Of a stretch of 64,000 nucleotides of DNA, positions 18,761 through 27,644 are shown in pieces. Below the pieces are notes generated by a model, which was given only the letters and a program-made list of their open reading frames with translations, did no database searches and was not told the DNA's origin. Within the stretch, counting starts at the first letter, position 1. Each line of letters begins with the position of its first letter. The stretch comes from Xanthomonas sp. GTDB taxonomy: Bacteria; Pseudomonadota; Gammaproteobacteria; Xanthomonadales; Xanthomonadaceae. A program made the translations under genes and the position numbers. The stretch is from assembly GCF_017163755.1 (NCBI RefSeq), contig NZ_JAFIWC010000020.1, positions 42,134-106,133 on the forward strand, read 5' to 3'.

Positions 18761-19900
18761 ATGACCGCTTTCCTGCGTACGTTGTCTACCGGCGTGGCCG
18801 CCACGCTGCTCGCGCTGGCGGCATCCGCCGCCACGCCGCCGCCGCCGGCGGCGCCCGTGGCGGCGGACGCCGCGTATTCGATGGACGACTTCGCGCGCGT
18901 GCGCAAATACGACGCCCACGTGCACGCCAACCGCGCCGACGGCGCGTTCCTCGAGCAGGCGCGCGCCGATGGTTTCGAGCTGATGTCGATCAACGTCGAC
19001 TATCCGGACTTTCCCAGCCTGGCGCTGCAGCGCCAGGCGGCCCTGAAGCTGGCCAGGCAGGACCCGGCGCGCTTCCACTGGGCCGCCACCTTTTCGATGA
19101 AGGGCTACGCTGCCCCGGGCTGGGCCGCGCGTGCCGAGGCCGGGCTGGCGCGCGACGTGGCCCAGGGCGCGCGCGCGGTGAAGATCTGGAAGAACGTCGG
19201 CATGGTGGAGAAGGACCCCGGCGGCCGCCTGATCATGCTCGACGACCCCGGCCTGGCGCCGGTGGCCGAGCGGGTACGCGCGCTGGGCGTGGCGCTGATC
19301 GGGCACCAGGGCGAGCCGCACAACTGCTGGCTGCCGCTGGAGCAGATGACCACCGACAACGACCGCCAGTACTACCGCAACCATCCGGCCTACCACATGT
19401 ACCTGCACCCGGAACAGCCCGGCTACGAGGACCAGATCGCCGCGCGCGACCGCTTCGTCGCCGCGCATCCGCAACTGCGCTTCGTCGGCGCGCACATGGG
19501 CAGCCTGGAATACGACGTCGAGCGCCTGGCCGCGTTCCTCGACCGTTTCCCCAACGCCAGCGTCGACCTGGCCGCGCGCATGAGCCAGGTGCAGTACCAG
19601 TCGGTGCGCGACCGGCGCAAGGTGCGCGACTTCTTCATCCGCTACCAGGACCGGCTGCTCTACGGCACCGACCTGACCTTCGCTCCCGACGCCAAGCCGG
19701 AGGACTTCAAGCGCGAGGCGCACGCGGTATGGCGCGCGGACTGGCGCTACCTGGCCACCGGCCAGACGCAGCGGGTGCAGGCGATCGATGCCGACGTGCC
19801 GGGCCTGGCGTTGCCGCGCGCGGTGATCGACAAGATCTACTACGGCAATGCGGTGCGCGTGTTCGCGCCGGCAAGGCCGGTCGAGCAGGCGGGTGGCTAG
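18761..19900 (+). CDS. secreted amidohydrolase_2-family metal-dependent hydrolase
   Basis: 379 residues starting MTAFLRTLSTGVAATLLALAASAA, a signal peptide, so periplasmic. The TIM-barrel metal ligands are visible: HVH in YDAHVHANRADG, GHQGEP, GAHMGS and an Asp in YGTDLTF. This is the Amidohydrolase_2 set used by decarboxylases, lactonases and related C-O/C-N hydrolases. AGAGG sits ahead of the ATG. It is divergent from the GH36 operon and shares its promoter region. It could process a sugar lactone or N-acyl group, but a direct deacetylase role is a guess. Confidence 0.82.
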   Translation: MTAFLRTLSTGVAATLLALAASAATPPPPAAPVAADAAYSMDDFARVRKYDAHVHANRADGAFLEQARADGFELMSINVDYPDFPSLALQRQAALKLARQDPARFHWAATFSMKGYAAPGWAARAEAGLARDVAQGARAVKIWKNVGMVEKDPGGRLIMLDDPGLAPVAERVRALGVALIGHQGEPHNCWLPLEQMTTDNDRQYYRNHPAYHMYLHPEQPGYEDQIAARDRFVAAHPQLRFVGAHMGSLEYDVERLAAFLDRFPNASVDLAARMSQVQYQSVRDRRKVRDFFIRYQDRLLYGTDLTFAPDAKPEDFKREAHAVWRADWRYLATGQTQRVQAIDADVPGLALPRAVIDKIYYGNAVRVFAPARPVEQAGG

Positions 19901-19980
19901 AGCGTGTTTCGCACGATATCTGGCGGCCGCCGGCGCCGGGAGCGCGCTGGATGCCTCCGGTCGGCTTTGTCGGTGAAGCC

Positions 19981-20006
19981 TGTCGCGGCTGAAGCCGCTC
20001 CTACAG
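19981..20006. repeat. REP-like extragenic palindrome
   Basis: On the minus strand the sequence reads GTAGGAGCGGCTTCAGCC and continues CGCGACA. The core GCGGCT-GA-AGCCGC is a perfect inverted repeat. This is a well-known dispersed palindrome of Xanthomonas and relatives. It lies in the 291-base gap between the convergent amidohydrolase and DeoR-family genes, which otherwise holds nothing recognisable. Confidence 0.7.
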
Positions 20007-20191
20007 GGGGGCGTCGGCTCGCATCGATGGCGGGGCGATGCGGAACGCTTACGGGTGGTTTGGGCCGAGGAAGTTTGCGGGCGCCTTGATGGCCGGCCGC
20101 CCGGGGCGCTTGCGCAGGCGCCTTGTCTGCAAGCGGGCCAGAGAAGCGCTGCTGCCTTCCGCCGCGAGCGGGCGGCGCGGACCGACGGCGC

Positions 20192-20971
20192 TTACGCCAG
20201 CAGCAGCTCGAAGCCCAGCTGCTCGCTGGCCTGCACGATCTGCTCGGGCGCGCCGGTATCGGTGATCAGCGTGTCCAGCACCGCCACCGGAATGATGCGG
20301 TGCAGGCAGATCTTGCCGAACTTGGAGCTGTCGGTGATGGCGATGACCATGCGCGCGGCCTCGACCATCTTGCGGTTGAGCAGCGCTTCGGGCTCGTAGT
20401 GGGTGGTGATGCCGCGCTCCAGGTCGAAGCCGTCCACGCCCAGGAACAGCTTGTCCACGTGCAGCGCGCCAAGCGCCTCCACGGTCAGCCCGCCGTAGAA
20501 GGCCATGTTGCGGCGGCGCAGCTCGCCGCCGAGCATGACGATGTTGATGTGGTTCTTGGGGGTGAGCGCGGTGAGCACGCCGAAGTCGTTGGTGACCACG
20601 GTAACGTCCAGGTCGGGCAGGGCCTCGGCCAGGGCGATGGCGGTGGTGCCCGAGTCGATGGCGATGGTGTCGCCGGGCTTGACCAGGGCCGCGGCGCGCT
20701 CGCCGATACGCCGCTTCTCGTCCAGGTGCACGGTGCGCTTGGCCTCGTACGGCGGTTCGGCGGTGCTGCCGCCGACCATGCCGCTGTCGATCGCGCCGCC
20801 ATACGCGCGCGCCATCACGCCGCGTTCGGCCAGGTAGCGCAGGTCCTTGCGCACGGTCTGCATGCTCACCCCGAAGCGCTGGGCGAGGGTGGCGACCTGC
20901 ACGCTGCCTTGCTGGCGCACGAGTTCGCTGATCTGCAGACGGCGTTGGCTGGTGTCGCGGGTGGCGGCCAT
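20192..20971 (-). CDS. agaR: AgaR-like DeoR-family transcriptional repressor
   Basis: 259 residues. The N-terminal DeoR helix-turn-helix is VATLAQRFGVSMQTVRKDLRYL (about residues 26-47, shown here by its core) followed by AYGGAI. The C-terminal sugar-phosphate sensor has the usual IAIDSGTTAIALAEAL, VVTNDFGVL and MLGGELR motifs. AAGGAA precedes the ATG. It is divergent from the TonB receptor, and its surroundings (agaS, gatZ, amino-sugar kinase) match AgaR of galactosamine loci. The effector is probably a phosphorylated intermediate such as GalNAc- or tagatose-6-phosphate; that is inferred from family. Confidence 0.85.
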   Translation of the reverse strand: MAATRDTSQRRLQISELVRQQGSVQVATLAQRFGVSMQTVRKDLRYLAERGVMARAYGGAIDSGMVGGSTAEPPYEAKRTVHLDEKRRIGERAAALVKPGDTIAIDSGTTAIALAEALPDLDVTVVTNDFGVLTALTPKNHINIVMLGGELRRRNMAFYGGLTVEALGALHVDKLFLGVDGFDLERGITTHYEPEALLNRKMVEAARMVIAITDSSKFGKICLHRIIPVAVLDTLITDTGAPEQIVQASEQLGFELLLA

Positions 20972-21004
20972 GGGAGTTCCTTCGGAGGCGGCAAAAGTAT
21001 GCCG

Positions 21005-21070
21005 TATTTCGTTGTGTTTCGCTATTGATGCAAAACGAAACATGTTATAGGCTCGGTTTCGTTGTTTAAC
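21005..21070. promoter_or_regulatory. TTTCG repeat cluster, putative AgaR operators and TonB-receptor promoter
   Basis: TTTCG occurs at 21007-21011 and 21017-21021, exactly one helical turn apart, and again at 21057-21061. Its complement CGAAA is at 21036-21040 within AAAACGAAACATG. The block is AT-rich and lies between the DeoR-type repressor start (20971) and the receptor start (21110). Direct repeats at ten-base spacing fit DeoR-family operators. It should give autoregulation plus control of the receptor. Confidence 0.55.
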
Positions 21071-21109
21071 CGGCACGCCGGCCACCGCGCACCCTGAGGA
21101 GAGAACCCA

Positions 21110-23959
21110 GTGAACGCCGCACCCCTGCATCGGAACACGCTGTACCGTGGAATCGCGCTCGCCCTGCTGCTGCCGGCCACGGCCTCGGCGCAGGCCCTGC
21201 AGGACCCGGTCGCGCCAGCGCCGCAGACGGTACAGGCGCAGGGCGGCGCCGCGGCGGCCGGCGATCCGGCGACGCTGGAAACCGTGGTGGTGACCGGCGT
21301 GCGCGGCAGCATGGCGCGGGCGACCGAGCTCAAGCGCGACGCCGCCACGGTGCAGGATTCGATCAGCGCGCTGGAACTGGGCAAGTTCCCCGACGACAAC
21401 GTGGCCGATTCGCTCAGCCACATCACCGGCGTGTCGATCTCGCGCACCGCCGGCGGCGAAGGGCAGAAGGTCAGCGTGCGCGGGCTGGGCCCGGAATACA
21501 CCCTGACCACGTTCAACGGCCGCATCCTGGCCACCGACGGCGCCGGCCGCGACTTCGCCTACGACGTGCTGCCGGCCGACGTGATCAGCGGCGCCGACGT
21601 GATCAAGGGCGCGCAGGCGGCGCTGACCGAAGGCGCCATCGGCGGCCTGATCAACCTGCGCTCGGCCAGCCCGTTCGACCAGAAGGGCGCGCACGGCATC
21701 GTCCGCGTGGAGGGCGACCGCAACCAGATGTCCGAGCTCAACGGGCGCAAGTTCTCCGCCGCCTTCAGCAACACCTTCGCCGGCGACACCATGGGCGTGC
21801 TGCTCGGCGTGGTCTACGCCGAGCGCAAGGACCGCACCGACATCGCCGGCAACGACGGCGGCTGGACCCGCAACCCGGATCCGAACGATCCCAACTGGGG
21901 CGGCAACGCCTGGGGCGGCAACATCGATCCCAACGGCAACGGCGAGCTGGACCCGGACGAGTACGGGCTGATCGCGCCGGGCCAGTTCAGGGTCGGCTCG
22001 ATCCTGGAAGACAAGAAGCGCCGCGCGTTTTCCGGCAAGTTCGAATGGCGCCCCAGCGACAACGTGCGCATCGTCGCCGACGGGCTGAAGACCCGGCTGG
22101 ACTCGCCGCAGGTGTCCTACCAGCAGTCCTACTACCCGCTGTTCGCGCCCGGGCGCTGGTCCGACATCAGCGTGCGCGACGGCATCGTCACCGGCTTCAC
22201 CATGAACAACCCGGACCCGGAGCTGCGGCTGAACCCGGAACTGCTCAACCAGACCGAGCACCGCGTGGTCGACACCGACCTGTACGGCCTCAACGGCGAA
22301 TGGAAGGCCAGCGACGACCTGACCCTGACCGGCGACGTCTACCGCTCCACCTCCAAGCGCTATTCCGGCGGCCAGGACACCTACGTGGTCCTGCGCATGA
22401 ACCAGCCCAACAGCGCGCGCATCACCCTGGCGCCGAACGGCGTGCCGAACGTCAGCGCCACCTTCGACGACGGCCGCGACCTGGCCGGCGGCCTGGCCAA
22501 CGGCCAGTTCACCGGCTCGGACTTCAACACCCACTACATGGAACTGCGCGGCGACAACATCCGCGACGAGATCACCGGCGGCACCGTGGCCGGCAAGCTG
22601 TTCGTCGGCCGCTGGGGCGTGGACCGGCTGCATTTCGGCGTGACCCGCACCGAGCGCGAGAAGACCCGCGACCTGATCAACAACACGCTCAACGGCGGCG
22701 CGGACTACTACTCGGTCGACAACGCGATCAACGTCGGCGAACTGGGCGGCGGCGTGCTTTCGCACACCTTCAACCTGCCGCATTTCATGGACAAGATGGA
22801 CAGCCGCTTCCCGCGCAGCTTCCTGGCCTTCGACGTGCCCAACTACCTGGCCCAGCTGCAGGCCTACGACGGCAACCCGCGCCCGGACGGCACCGCCTAC
22901 GACTTCGCCATGGCCGCGCCGGCGTGGAACCCGCTGGAGAGCTACCGGGTCAGCGAGAAGACCAACGCCTTCTACGTGCAGGCCGAACTGTCCGGCGAAC
23001 GCTGGAACGGCGACGTCGGCGTGCGCCTGGTCAAGACCCGCACCCGCGCGCAGGCGTGGGACGCCAAGATCCTGAGCATCACCGAGAACGGCGCGTTCAA
23101 CTACACCGCCGAGTACGCCGACCCGACCCCGATCGTGCAGGACGCCGACTACACCTTCGTGCTGCCGTCGGCCAACTTCATCTGGCACTTCACCGACGAC
23201 CTGCAGCTGCGCGTGGGCGCGGCCAAGACCATGGCGCGCCCGCCGGTGGACAAGCTGGCGCCGACCAACACCACCGCCAGCGTGTCGTGGGGCGAGTTCA
23301 CCCAGATCTACGGCGGCAACGTGGACCTGAAGCCCTACAGCGCCAAGCAGGGCGACGTGTCGCTGGAGTGGTACTTCGCCGAGCAGTCGATCGTCAACGT
23401 GGCCGCGTTCTACAAGCGCATCGAGAACCAGATCACCACCAGCTGGGAACCGGGCCAGGACATCGGCGTGCCGGGCCACCTGTTCAACATCATGCGCCCG
23501 ATCAACGGCGACTACGCCAAGGTGCGCGGCCTGGAAATGGGCCTGCAGCACTTCTGGGACAACGGCTTCGGCGTGCGCGCGCAGTACACCCGCAACTGGT
23601 CGCGCAGCTGGGTGGGCGACGAGGAACGTCCGCTCGAGGGCATCGCGCCGGCGACCTACTCGCTGGGCCTGATGTACGAGAAGGGCAAGTGGTCGCTGGG
23701 CGCCAACGCCGACCACACCGACGGCTTCGTCACCGCGATCAACGTGATCGGCACCGGCTACAACGAACAGGCCGACGCCATCACCTGGCTCACCGCGCAC
23801 GTGTCCTACAAGGTCAACGACATGTTCAGCATCAGCCTGGAGGGGCAGAACCTGCTGGACGACGAGCAGACCTACAGCATCAACGGCAACCCGCTGCTGC
23901 TGCAGGGCTACAACCGCTACGGACGCTCGGTCACGCTCGGCGCGAGCCTGCGCTTCTAG
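21110..23959 (+). CDS. TonB-dependent outer-membrane receptor of the sugar locus
   Basis: 949 residues, starting with GTG after GAGGAGAG. A signal peptide (ALALLLPATASAQA) leads to a plug domain with the TonB-box region ETVVVTGVRGSM and GVSISRTAGGEGQKVSVRGLGP. The long beta-barrel ends in aromatic Phe (VTLGASLRF). The plug sequence pattern is that of the Xanthomonas/Caulobacter receptor group, which imports oligosaccharides. There is no N-terminal signalling domain, so regulation should come from the adjacent AgaR-like repressor. The GH27 gene follows in the same direction 119 bases later. Confidence 0.92.
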   Translation: MNAAPLHRNTLYRGIALALLLPATASAQALQDPVAPAPQTVQAQGGAAAAGDPATLETVVVTGVRGSMARATELKRDAATVQDSISALELGKFPDDNVADSLSHITGVSISRTAGGEGQKVSVRGLGPEYTLTTFNGRILATDGAGRDFAYDVLPADVISGADVIKGAQAALTEGAIGGLINLRSASPFDQKGAHGIVRVEGDRNQMSELNGRKFSAAFSNTFAGDTMGVLLGVVYAERKDRTDIAGNDGGWTRNPDPNDPNWGGNAWGGNIDPNGNGELDPDEYGLIAPGQFRVGSILEDKKRRAFSGKFEWRPSDNVRIVADGLKTRLDSPQVSYQQSYYPLFAPGRWSDISVRDGIVTGFTMNNPDPELRLNPELLNQTEHRVVDTDLYGLNGEWKASDDLTLTGDVYRSTSKRYSGGQDTYVVLRMNQPNSARITLAPNGVPNVSATFDDGRDLAGGLANGQFTGSDFNTHYMELRGDNIRDEITGGTVAGKLFVGRWGVDRLHFGVTRTEREKTRDLINNTLNGGADYYSVDNAINVGELGGGVLSHTFNLPHFMDKMDSRFPRSFLAFDVPNYLAQLQAYDGNPRPDGTAYDFAMAAPAWNPLESYRVSEKTNAFYVQAELSGERWNGDVGVRLVKTRTRAQAWDAKILSITENGAFNYTAEYADPTPIVQDADYTFVLPSANFIWHFTDDLQLRVGAAKTMARPPVDKLAPTNTTASVSWGEFTQIYGGNVDLKPYSAKQGDVSLEWYFAEQSIVNVAAFYKRIENQITTSWEPGQDIGVPGHLFNIMRPINGDYAKVRGLEMGLQHFWDNGFGVRAQYTRNWSRSWVGDEERPLEGIAPATYSLGLMYEKGKWSLGANADHTDGFVTAINVIGTGYNEQADAITWLTAHVSYKVNDMFSISLEGQNLLDDEQTYSINGNPLLLQGYNRYGRSVTLGASLRF

Positions 23960-24078
23960 CGCCGGCGGGCCGCCGAACTGGCGAAAAGGCCAGCCTCGCC
24001 GCCAGGGTGCCTCGTCCTTCCCGGGACGCGGCGCCTTGCGCACATCACCCGCGCAACGCAATCAGCCACGGTGCCGCC

Positions 24079-25932
24079 ATGTTCCGCCCTCTGATGCCCG
24101 TACTACGCGCAATGTTGCCGCTAGCGCTGTTCCTGCCCGCGGGCGTCTTCGCGCAGGCGGACGCACTGCGGCCGAGCGGGAGCTTCTCCGTCCACGGCGG
24201 CACCGCCGCCCAGACGCCGCCGATGGGCTGGAATCCGTGGAACGCCTTCCGCACCGACGTGGACGAAGCCAAGATCATCGCCGCCGCCGAGACGATCAAG
24301 CGCACCGGCCTGGCCGAGGCGGGCTACCGCTACATCAATCTCGACGATGGCTGGTGGCTCAGGCGCGGCGCCGACGGGCGCATCGCCATCCGCCGCGCGA
24401 TCTTCCCCAGCGCGGCGGCGGGCGCGCAGGGCGTGACCAGTTTCCGCCCGCTGACCGATCGCCTGCACGCGATGGGATTCAAGGCCGGGATCTACACCGA
24501 TTCGGGCAAGAACACCTGCTCGCAGCGCTGGGACCGCGACAGCCCCAACTTGCCGGAGGGAACGCTGGCCGAACGCGAAGTCGGCCTCGACGGCTACGAG
24601 TACCAGGACCTGCGCCTGTTCTTCCAGGAGTGGGGATTCGACTACGTCAAGGTCGATGCCTGCGGGATCGCCGACTACGGGCCGGCCGACGAGATGGTCG
24701 TCGCCGGACGCTACCGGAAATTCGCGCCGCAGTTCGTGCGCGGGCAGCCCGAGCGTTCCGACCTGGACGCGGTGCAGACGCGCTACGCCCGGATCGGCCG
24801 CCTGCTGAAGGAACTCGATCCGGACGGCGACGCGGTACTGGCGATCTGCGCGTGGGGCGAGGCCGATTCGCGCCGCTGGGGCGCACGGCACGGCAACCTC
24901 TGGCGCACCAGCGCCGACATCGAGCCCGAATGGGCCAGCATGCTGCACAACTTCGACAGCGCGTCCACGCGCGAAATGTACGCCGGGCCGGGACGCTGGA
25001 ACGATCCGGACATGCTGGCGATCGGGCTCGGCGAGTTCGACGGCGCGCACCTGGCGCAGGCCCGGACGCACTTCTCGCTGTGGTCGATCCTGTCGGCGCC
25101 GCTGCTGATGGGCTTCGACCTGACCAAGGCGCCGCGGCCGGTCCTCGACATCCTGCGCAACCGGGAAGTGATCGCGGTCAACCAGGATCCGGCGGGCAAC
25201 CAGGGCGCCCTCGTCCACGACGACAGCCGCGTGCAGGTCCTGGTCAAGACCCTGGCGCAGCCGGGCGAGCGTGCCGTGGCGGTGTTCAATCGCGGGACCC
25301 GGCCGGCGCAGGTGGAGGTGACCTGGCGCCAGCTGAAGCTCAAGCCCGGCACCGAGGCGCGCGTGCGCGACCTGTGGGCGCATCAGGACCTTCCCGCGGC
25401 GCGCGAGCGGTTGCCGGTCGCCGTCGCGCCGCGCGAAACGCGGATGTTCAAGATCGGCGGGCAGGCCCTGGCCGGCGATGGCCATTTCCTGAGCGAGATG
25501 CCCGGGCGGATCAACGTCGCCGTCGATGGCACGACCAGCGTCAATGCGGACGTGACCGCGGCGTCGGGCGGCGCGCGCGCCGACTTCACCCCGCACGGCG
25601 GCCGGATCAGCCTGGCCGGGCGGCGCCAGGACTACGGCATCGGGATACTGGCCGATTCGCGCATGGAAGTCCTGGCCAGGCGGCAGTTCGGCCGCTTCAC
25701 CGCGACGGTCGGCGTGGACGACAGTTCCCCGGATACCGGCGTGCCGGTGGTGTTCAAGGTCTACGGCGACCGCACGCTGCTGTTCGCGAGCGGGCCGTTG
25801 CGCCGCGGCGAGGCGCCGGCCGAACTCGATGTGCAGGTCGCGGGCGTGGAGATCCTCGAACTGGTTGCCGAAAGCGCCGCGGCCACCGGGCGCCCGCTGT
25901 CGATCGCCTGGGGCGATGCGCGACTGCACTGA
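24079..25932 (+). CDS. GH27 alpha-galactosidase/alpha-N-acetylgalactosaminidase with C-terminal NPCBM domain
   Basis: 617 residues with a signal peptide (ALFLPAGVFAQA). The GH27 barrel begins TPPMGWNPWNAF. The nucleophile is Asp193 in YVKVDACG; by comparison with human alpha-galactosidase A, the acid/base is probably Asp280 in RTSADIEPEW. The family motif WNDPDML follows at about residue 307. After a small beta domain, residues 490-617 form an NPCBM-like carbohydrate-binding module (MEVLARRQFGRFTATVGVDD). It follows the TonB receptor and should act outside the inner membrane on alpha-galactosyl or GalNAc ends, complementing the GH36 enzyme. Confidence 0.9.
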   Translation: MFRPLMPVLRAMLPLALFLPAGVFAQADALRPSGSFSVHGGTAAQTPPMGWNPWNAFRTDVDEAKIIAAAETIKRTGLAEAGYRYINLDDGWWLRRGADGRIAIRRAIFPSAAAGAQGVTSFRPLTDRLHAMGFKAGIYTDSGKNTCSQRWDRDSPNLPEGTLAEREVGLDGYEYQDLRLFFQEWGFDYVKVDACGIADYGPADEMVVAGRYRKFAPQFVRGQPERSDLDAVQTRYARIGRLLKELDPDGDAVLAICAWGEADSRRWGARHGNLWRTSADIEPEWASMLHNFDSASTREMYAGPGRWNDPDMLAIGLGEFDGAHLAQARTHFSLWSILSAPLLMGFDLTKAPRPVLDILRNREVIAVNQDPAGNQGALVHDDSRVQVLVKTLAQPGERAVAVFNRGTRPAQVEVTWRQLKLKPGTEARVRDLWAHQDLPAARERLPVAVAPRETRMFKIGGQALAGDGHFLSEMPGRINVAVDGTTSVNADVTAASGGARADFTPHGGRISLAGRRQDYGIGILADSRMEVLARRQFGRFTATVGVDDSSPDTGVPVVFKVYGDRTLLFASGPLRRGEAPAELDVQVAGVEILELVAESAAATGRPLSIAWGDARLH

Positions 25933-26086
25933 CGCTCGCGCGTCCAGGACGGTGGCGGTAACGCCCGGCGGCGGCCGGTGGCACGCGTCCACGCCGGACG
26001 CTCTCGGTTTTTCCGCCGCAACGTCGATCCGAGCGTCCGCGCTGCGCTCGTAGGCAAAGCGCCGCCGCCGGAGCGCGCGCTGCGCT

Positions 26087-27310
26087 TCAGCGCGCAGGCG
26101 GACGCGCTGCCGCCGCGCGCGCGCGTCTGCGCCAGCGCACCAGGCCCGCCGCCTGCAGCGCGGTGGCGATGGCGCCGAAGGCCAGGCCCAGCGCCACCAC
26201 CGCCGGCCAGCCGGCGGCCTGCCACGCGGCGGTGGCGGTGGCCGAGCCGAACGCGCCGCCGAGGAACATCGCGCCCATCAGCACCGTGTTCAGCCGCGCC
26301 CGGGCCTCCGGGCGCAAGGCGAAGACGAGGTGCTGGTTCGAGACCAGGGCCGACTGCATCGCGAAATCGAGCAGCACCACGCCGGCCACCAGGCCGGCCA
26401 GCGAGGTCCACAGTCCGAACAGCAGCCAGGAGAGCAGGGTCAGGCCGGCGCCCAGCGCCACGACCGGCGCCGCGCCGCGCCGGTCGGCGAAGCGTCCGGC
26501 CAGCGGCGCGGCGAGGATCCCCACCGCGCCGACGATGCCGAACAGGCCGGCAACGTCGGCGCCCAGCCCGAACGGCGGCGCCTGCAGGCGGAACGCGAGC
26601 ACGGTCCAGAACACGGTGAAGGCGGCGAAGATCGACGCCTGGGTGAGCGCGGCCAGGCGCAGCGGCGGAAACTCCTGCCACAGGTGCAGGATCGAATGCA
26701 GCAGGCGGCCGTAGCCCAGCGGCGACTGCGGCCTGCTGTACGGCAGCTTGAGCCGCATCAGCGCGCCGGCCGCCAGCGCCATCGGCACGCCCAGCCAGAA
26801 CATCGCGCGCCATCCGCCGTGCGTGGCGACCACGCCGGCCAGGGTGCGGCTGAGCAGGATGCCGCTGAGGATGCCGGCCAGGACCATGCCGACCGTGGCG
26901 CCGCGCCGCTCGGGCGAGGACAGGTGCGCGGCGAACGGCACGATCTGCTGGGCCACGGTCGCGACGAGCCCGACGCACAGCGAGGCCATCAGCAGCAGCA
27001 TCGCGCTCGGCGCCAGCGCGGCCAGGACCAGCGCCAGCGCCAGCACCGCGAACTGGACCACGATCAGCCGCCTGCGTTCGACCAGGTCGCCCAGCGGAAC
27101 CAGCAGGAACAGGCCGATGGCGTAGCCCAGTTGCGTGGCGGTCGGCACCAGGCCGGTCGCGCGGCCGGGCAGGTCGTCCTCGATCAGCCCGAGCATCGGC
27201 TGGTTGTAGTAGATGTTGGCCACCGCGATGCCGGCCGCGGCGGCCATGGCGAAGGCGCGCGGGCCGGACAGTGCGGCGGCGCCGTGCTCGGCGTGCTGGC
27301 GTTGGTCCAT
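26087..27310 (-). CDS. MFS transporter, drug/sugar efflux type
   Basis: 407 residues; the start [10 protein letters not shown] is chosen for the GAGGAA ribosome site 7 bases upstream. Twelve hydrophobic helices are visible. The loop 2-3 MFS signature appears as [11 protein letters not shown] and its repeat in the second half as [26 protein letters not shown] near the N-terminus is a hallmark of the YybF/NepI-like group of MFS exporters. The substrate is unknown. It is separated from the hydrolase on the same strand by the palindromic tandem array, so the two are probably not one transcript. Confidence 0.87.
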   Translation of the reverse strand: MDQRQHAEHGAAALSGPRAFAMAAAAGIAVANIYYNQPMLGLIEDDLPGRATGLVPTATQLGYAIGLFLLVPLGDLVERRRLIVVQFAVLALALVLAALAPSAMLLLMASLCVGLVATVAQQIVPFAAHLSSPERRGATVGMVLAGILSGILLSRTLAGVVATHGGWRAMFWLGVPMALAAGALMRLKLPYSRPQSPLGYGRLLHSILHLWQEFPPLRLAALTQASIFAAFTVFWTVLAFRLQAPPFGLGADVAGLFGIVGAVGILAAPLAGRFADRRGAAPVVALGAGLTLLSWLLFGLWTSLAGLVAGVVLLDFAMQSALVSNQHLVFALRPEARARLNTVLMGAMFLGGAFGSATATAAWQAAGWPAVVALGLAFGAIATALQAAGLVRWRRRARAAAARPPAR

Positions 27311-27390
27311 GGCGTGGTTCCTCGAAGGCGGCGGCGCGCGGCGGCCGGTGCGTGCGATGTCGCATGGGCGGCCGCATCGGTGCGGAAAGA

Positions 27391-27624
27391 TGGCGGACGT
27401 CCGCCATGGAAACAGACGGACAGTCCGCAACGCGAGAAGACGAGGGGAACCGCAGCGCGAACAAGGCAGCGGACGGGTCCGCGACTCGGGAAGAGGGCAG
27501 GCACGTCCGCGCTGCGGGAAGAGGGCGAACTAGATCGCGACGCGGGAGAGGGCGGACAAGTCCGCGACGCGGAAGAGGGCGGACAAGTCCGCGATGCGAG
27601 AAGAGGGCGGACAAGTCCGCCCTC
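27391..27624. repeat. tandem array of 27-28 bp units with palindromic cores
   Basis: Eight or so contiguous units, each with a 14-base core close to GCGGACAAGTCCGC followed by a linker like GACGCGGAAGAGG. Core starts are 27415, 27442 (poor copy), 27469, 27497, 27525, 27552, 27579 and 27607, a steady 27-28 base step. A separate perfect palindrome TGGCGGACGTCCGCCA is at 27391-27406. Copies nearest the hydrolase are identical and those farther away are degenerate. It fills the gap between the MFS gene and the hydrolase; no gene is supported there. Confidence 0.75.
27603..27624 (-). terminator. strong hairpin after the alpha/beta hydrolase gene
   Basis: GAGGGCGGA and TCCGCCCTC pair as a nine-base stem around a four-base loop CAAG. 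Read on the minus strand it lies 20 bases after the hydrolase stop and is followed by TTCT. It could act as a terminator for that gene, although the U-tract is poor. It is also the last unit of the tandem array. Confidence 0.4.
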
Positions 27625-27644
27625 GGCCCGCACCATGGCCAGGT

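Noticed and set aside
23959..24015. CTGGC-GAAAAG-GCCAG hairpin after the TonB receptor as a terminator
   Set aside because: The stem is only five pairs and no U-tract follows; the GH27 gene continues in the same direction.
20972..24061. About 1000-codon minus-strand open frame extending the DeoR-type repressor upstream
   Set aside because: It is antisense to the TonB receptor and reads as His/Val/Arg-rich shadow sequence. The repressor's helix-turn-helix starts right after the ATG at 20971, which has its own AAGGAA.
27391..27624. CRISPR array
   Set aside because: The 27-28 base units are contiguous with only short similar linkers and no unique spacers, and there are no cas genes.
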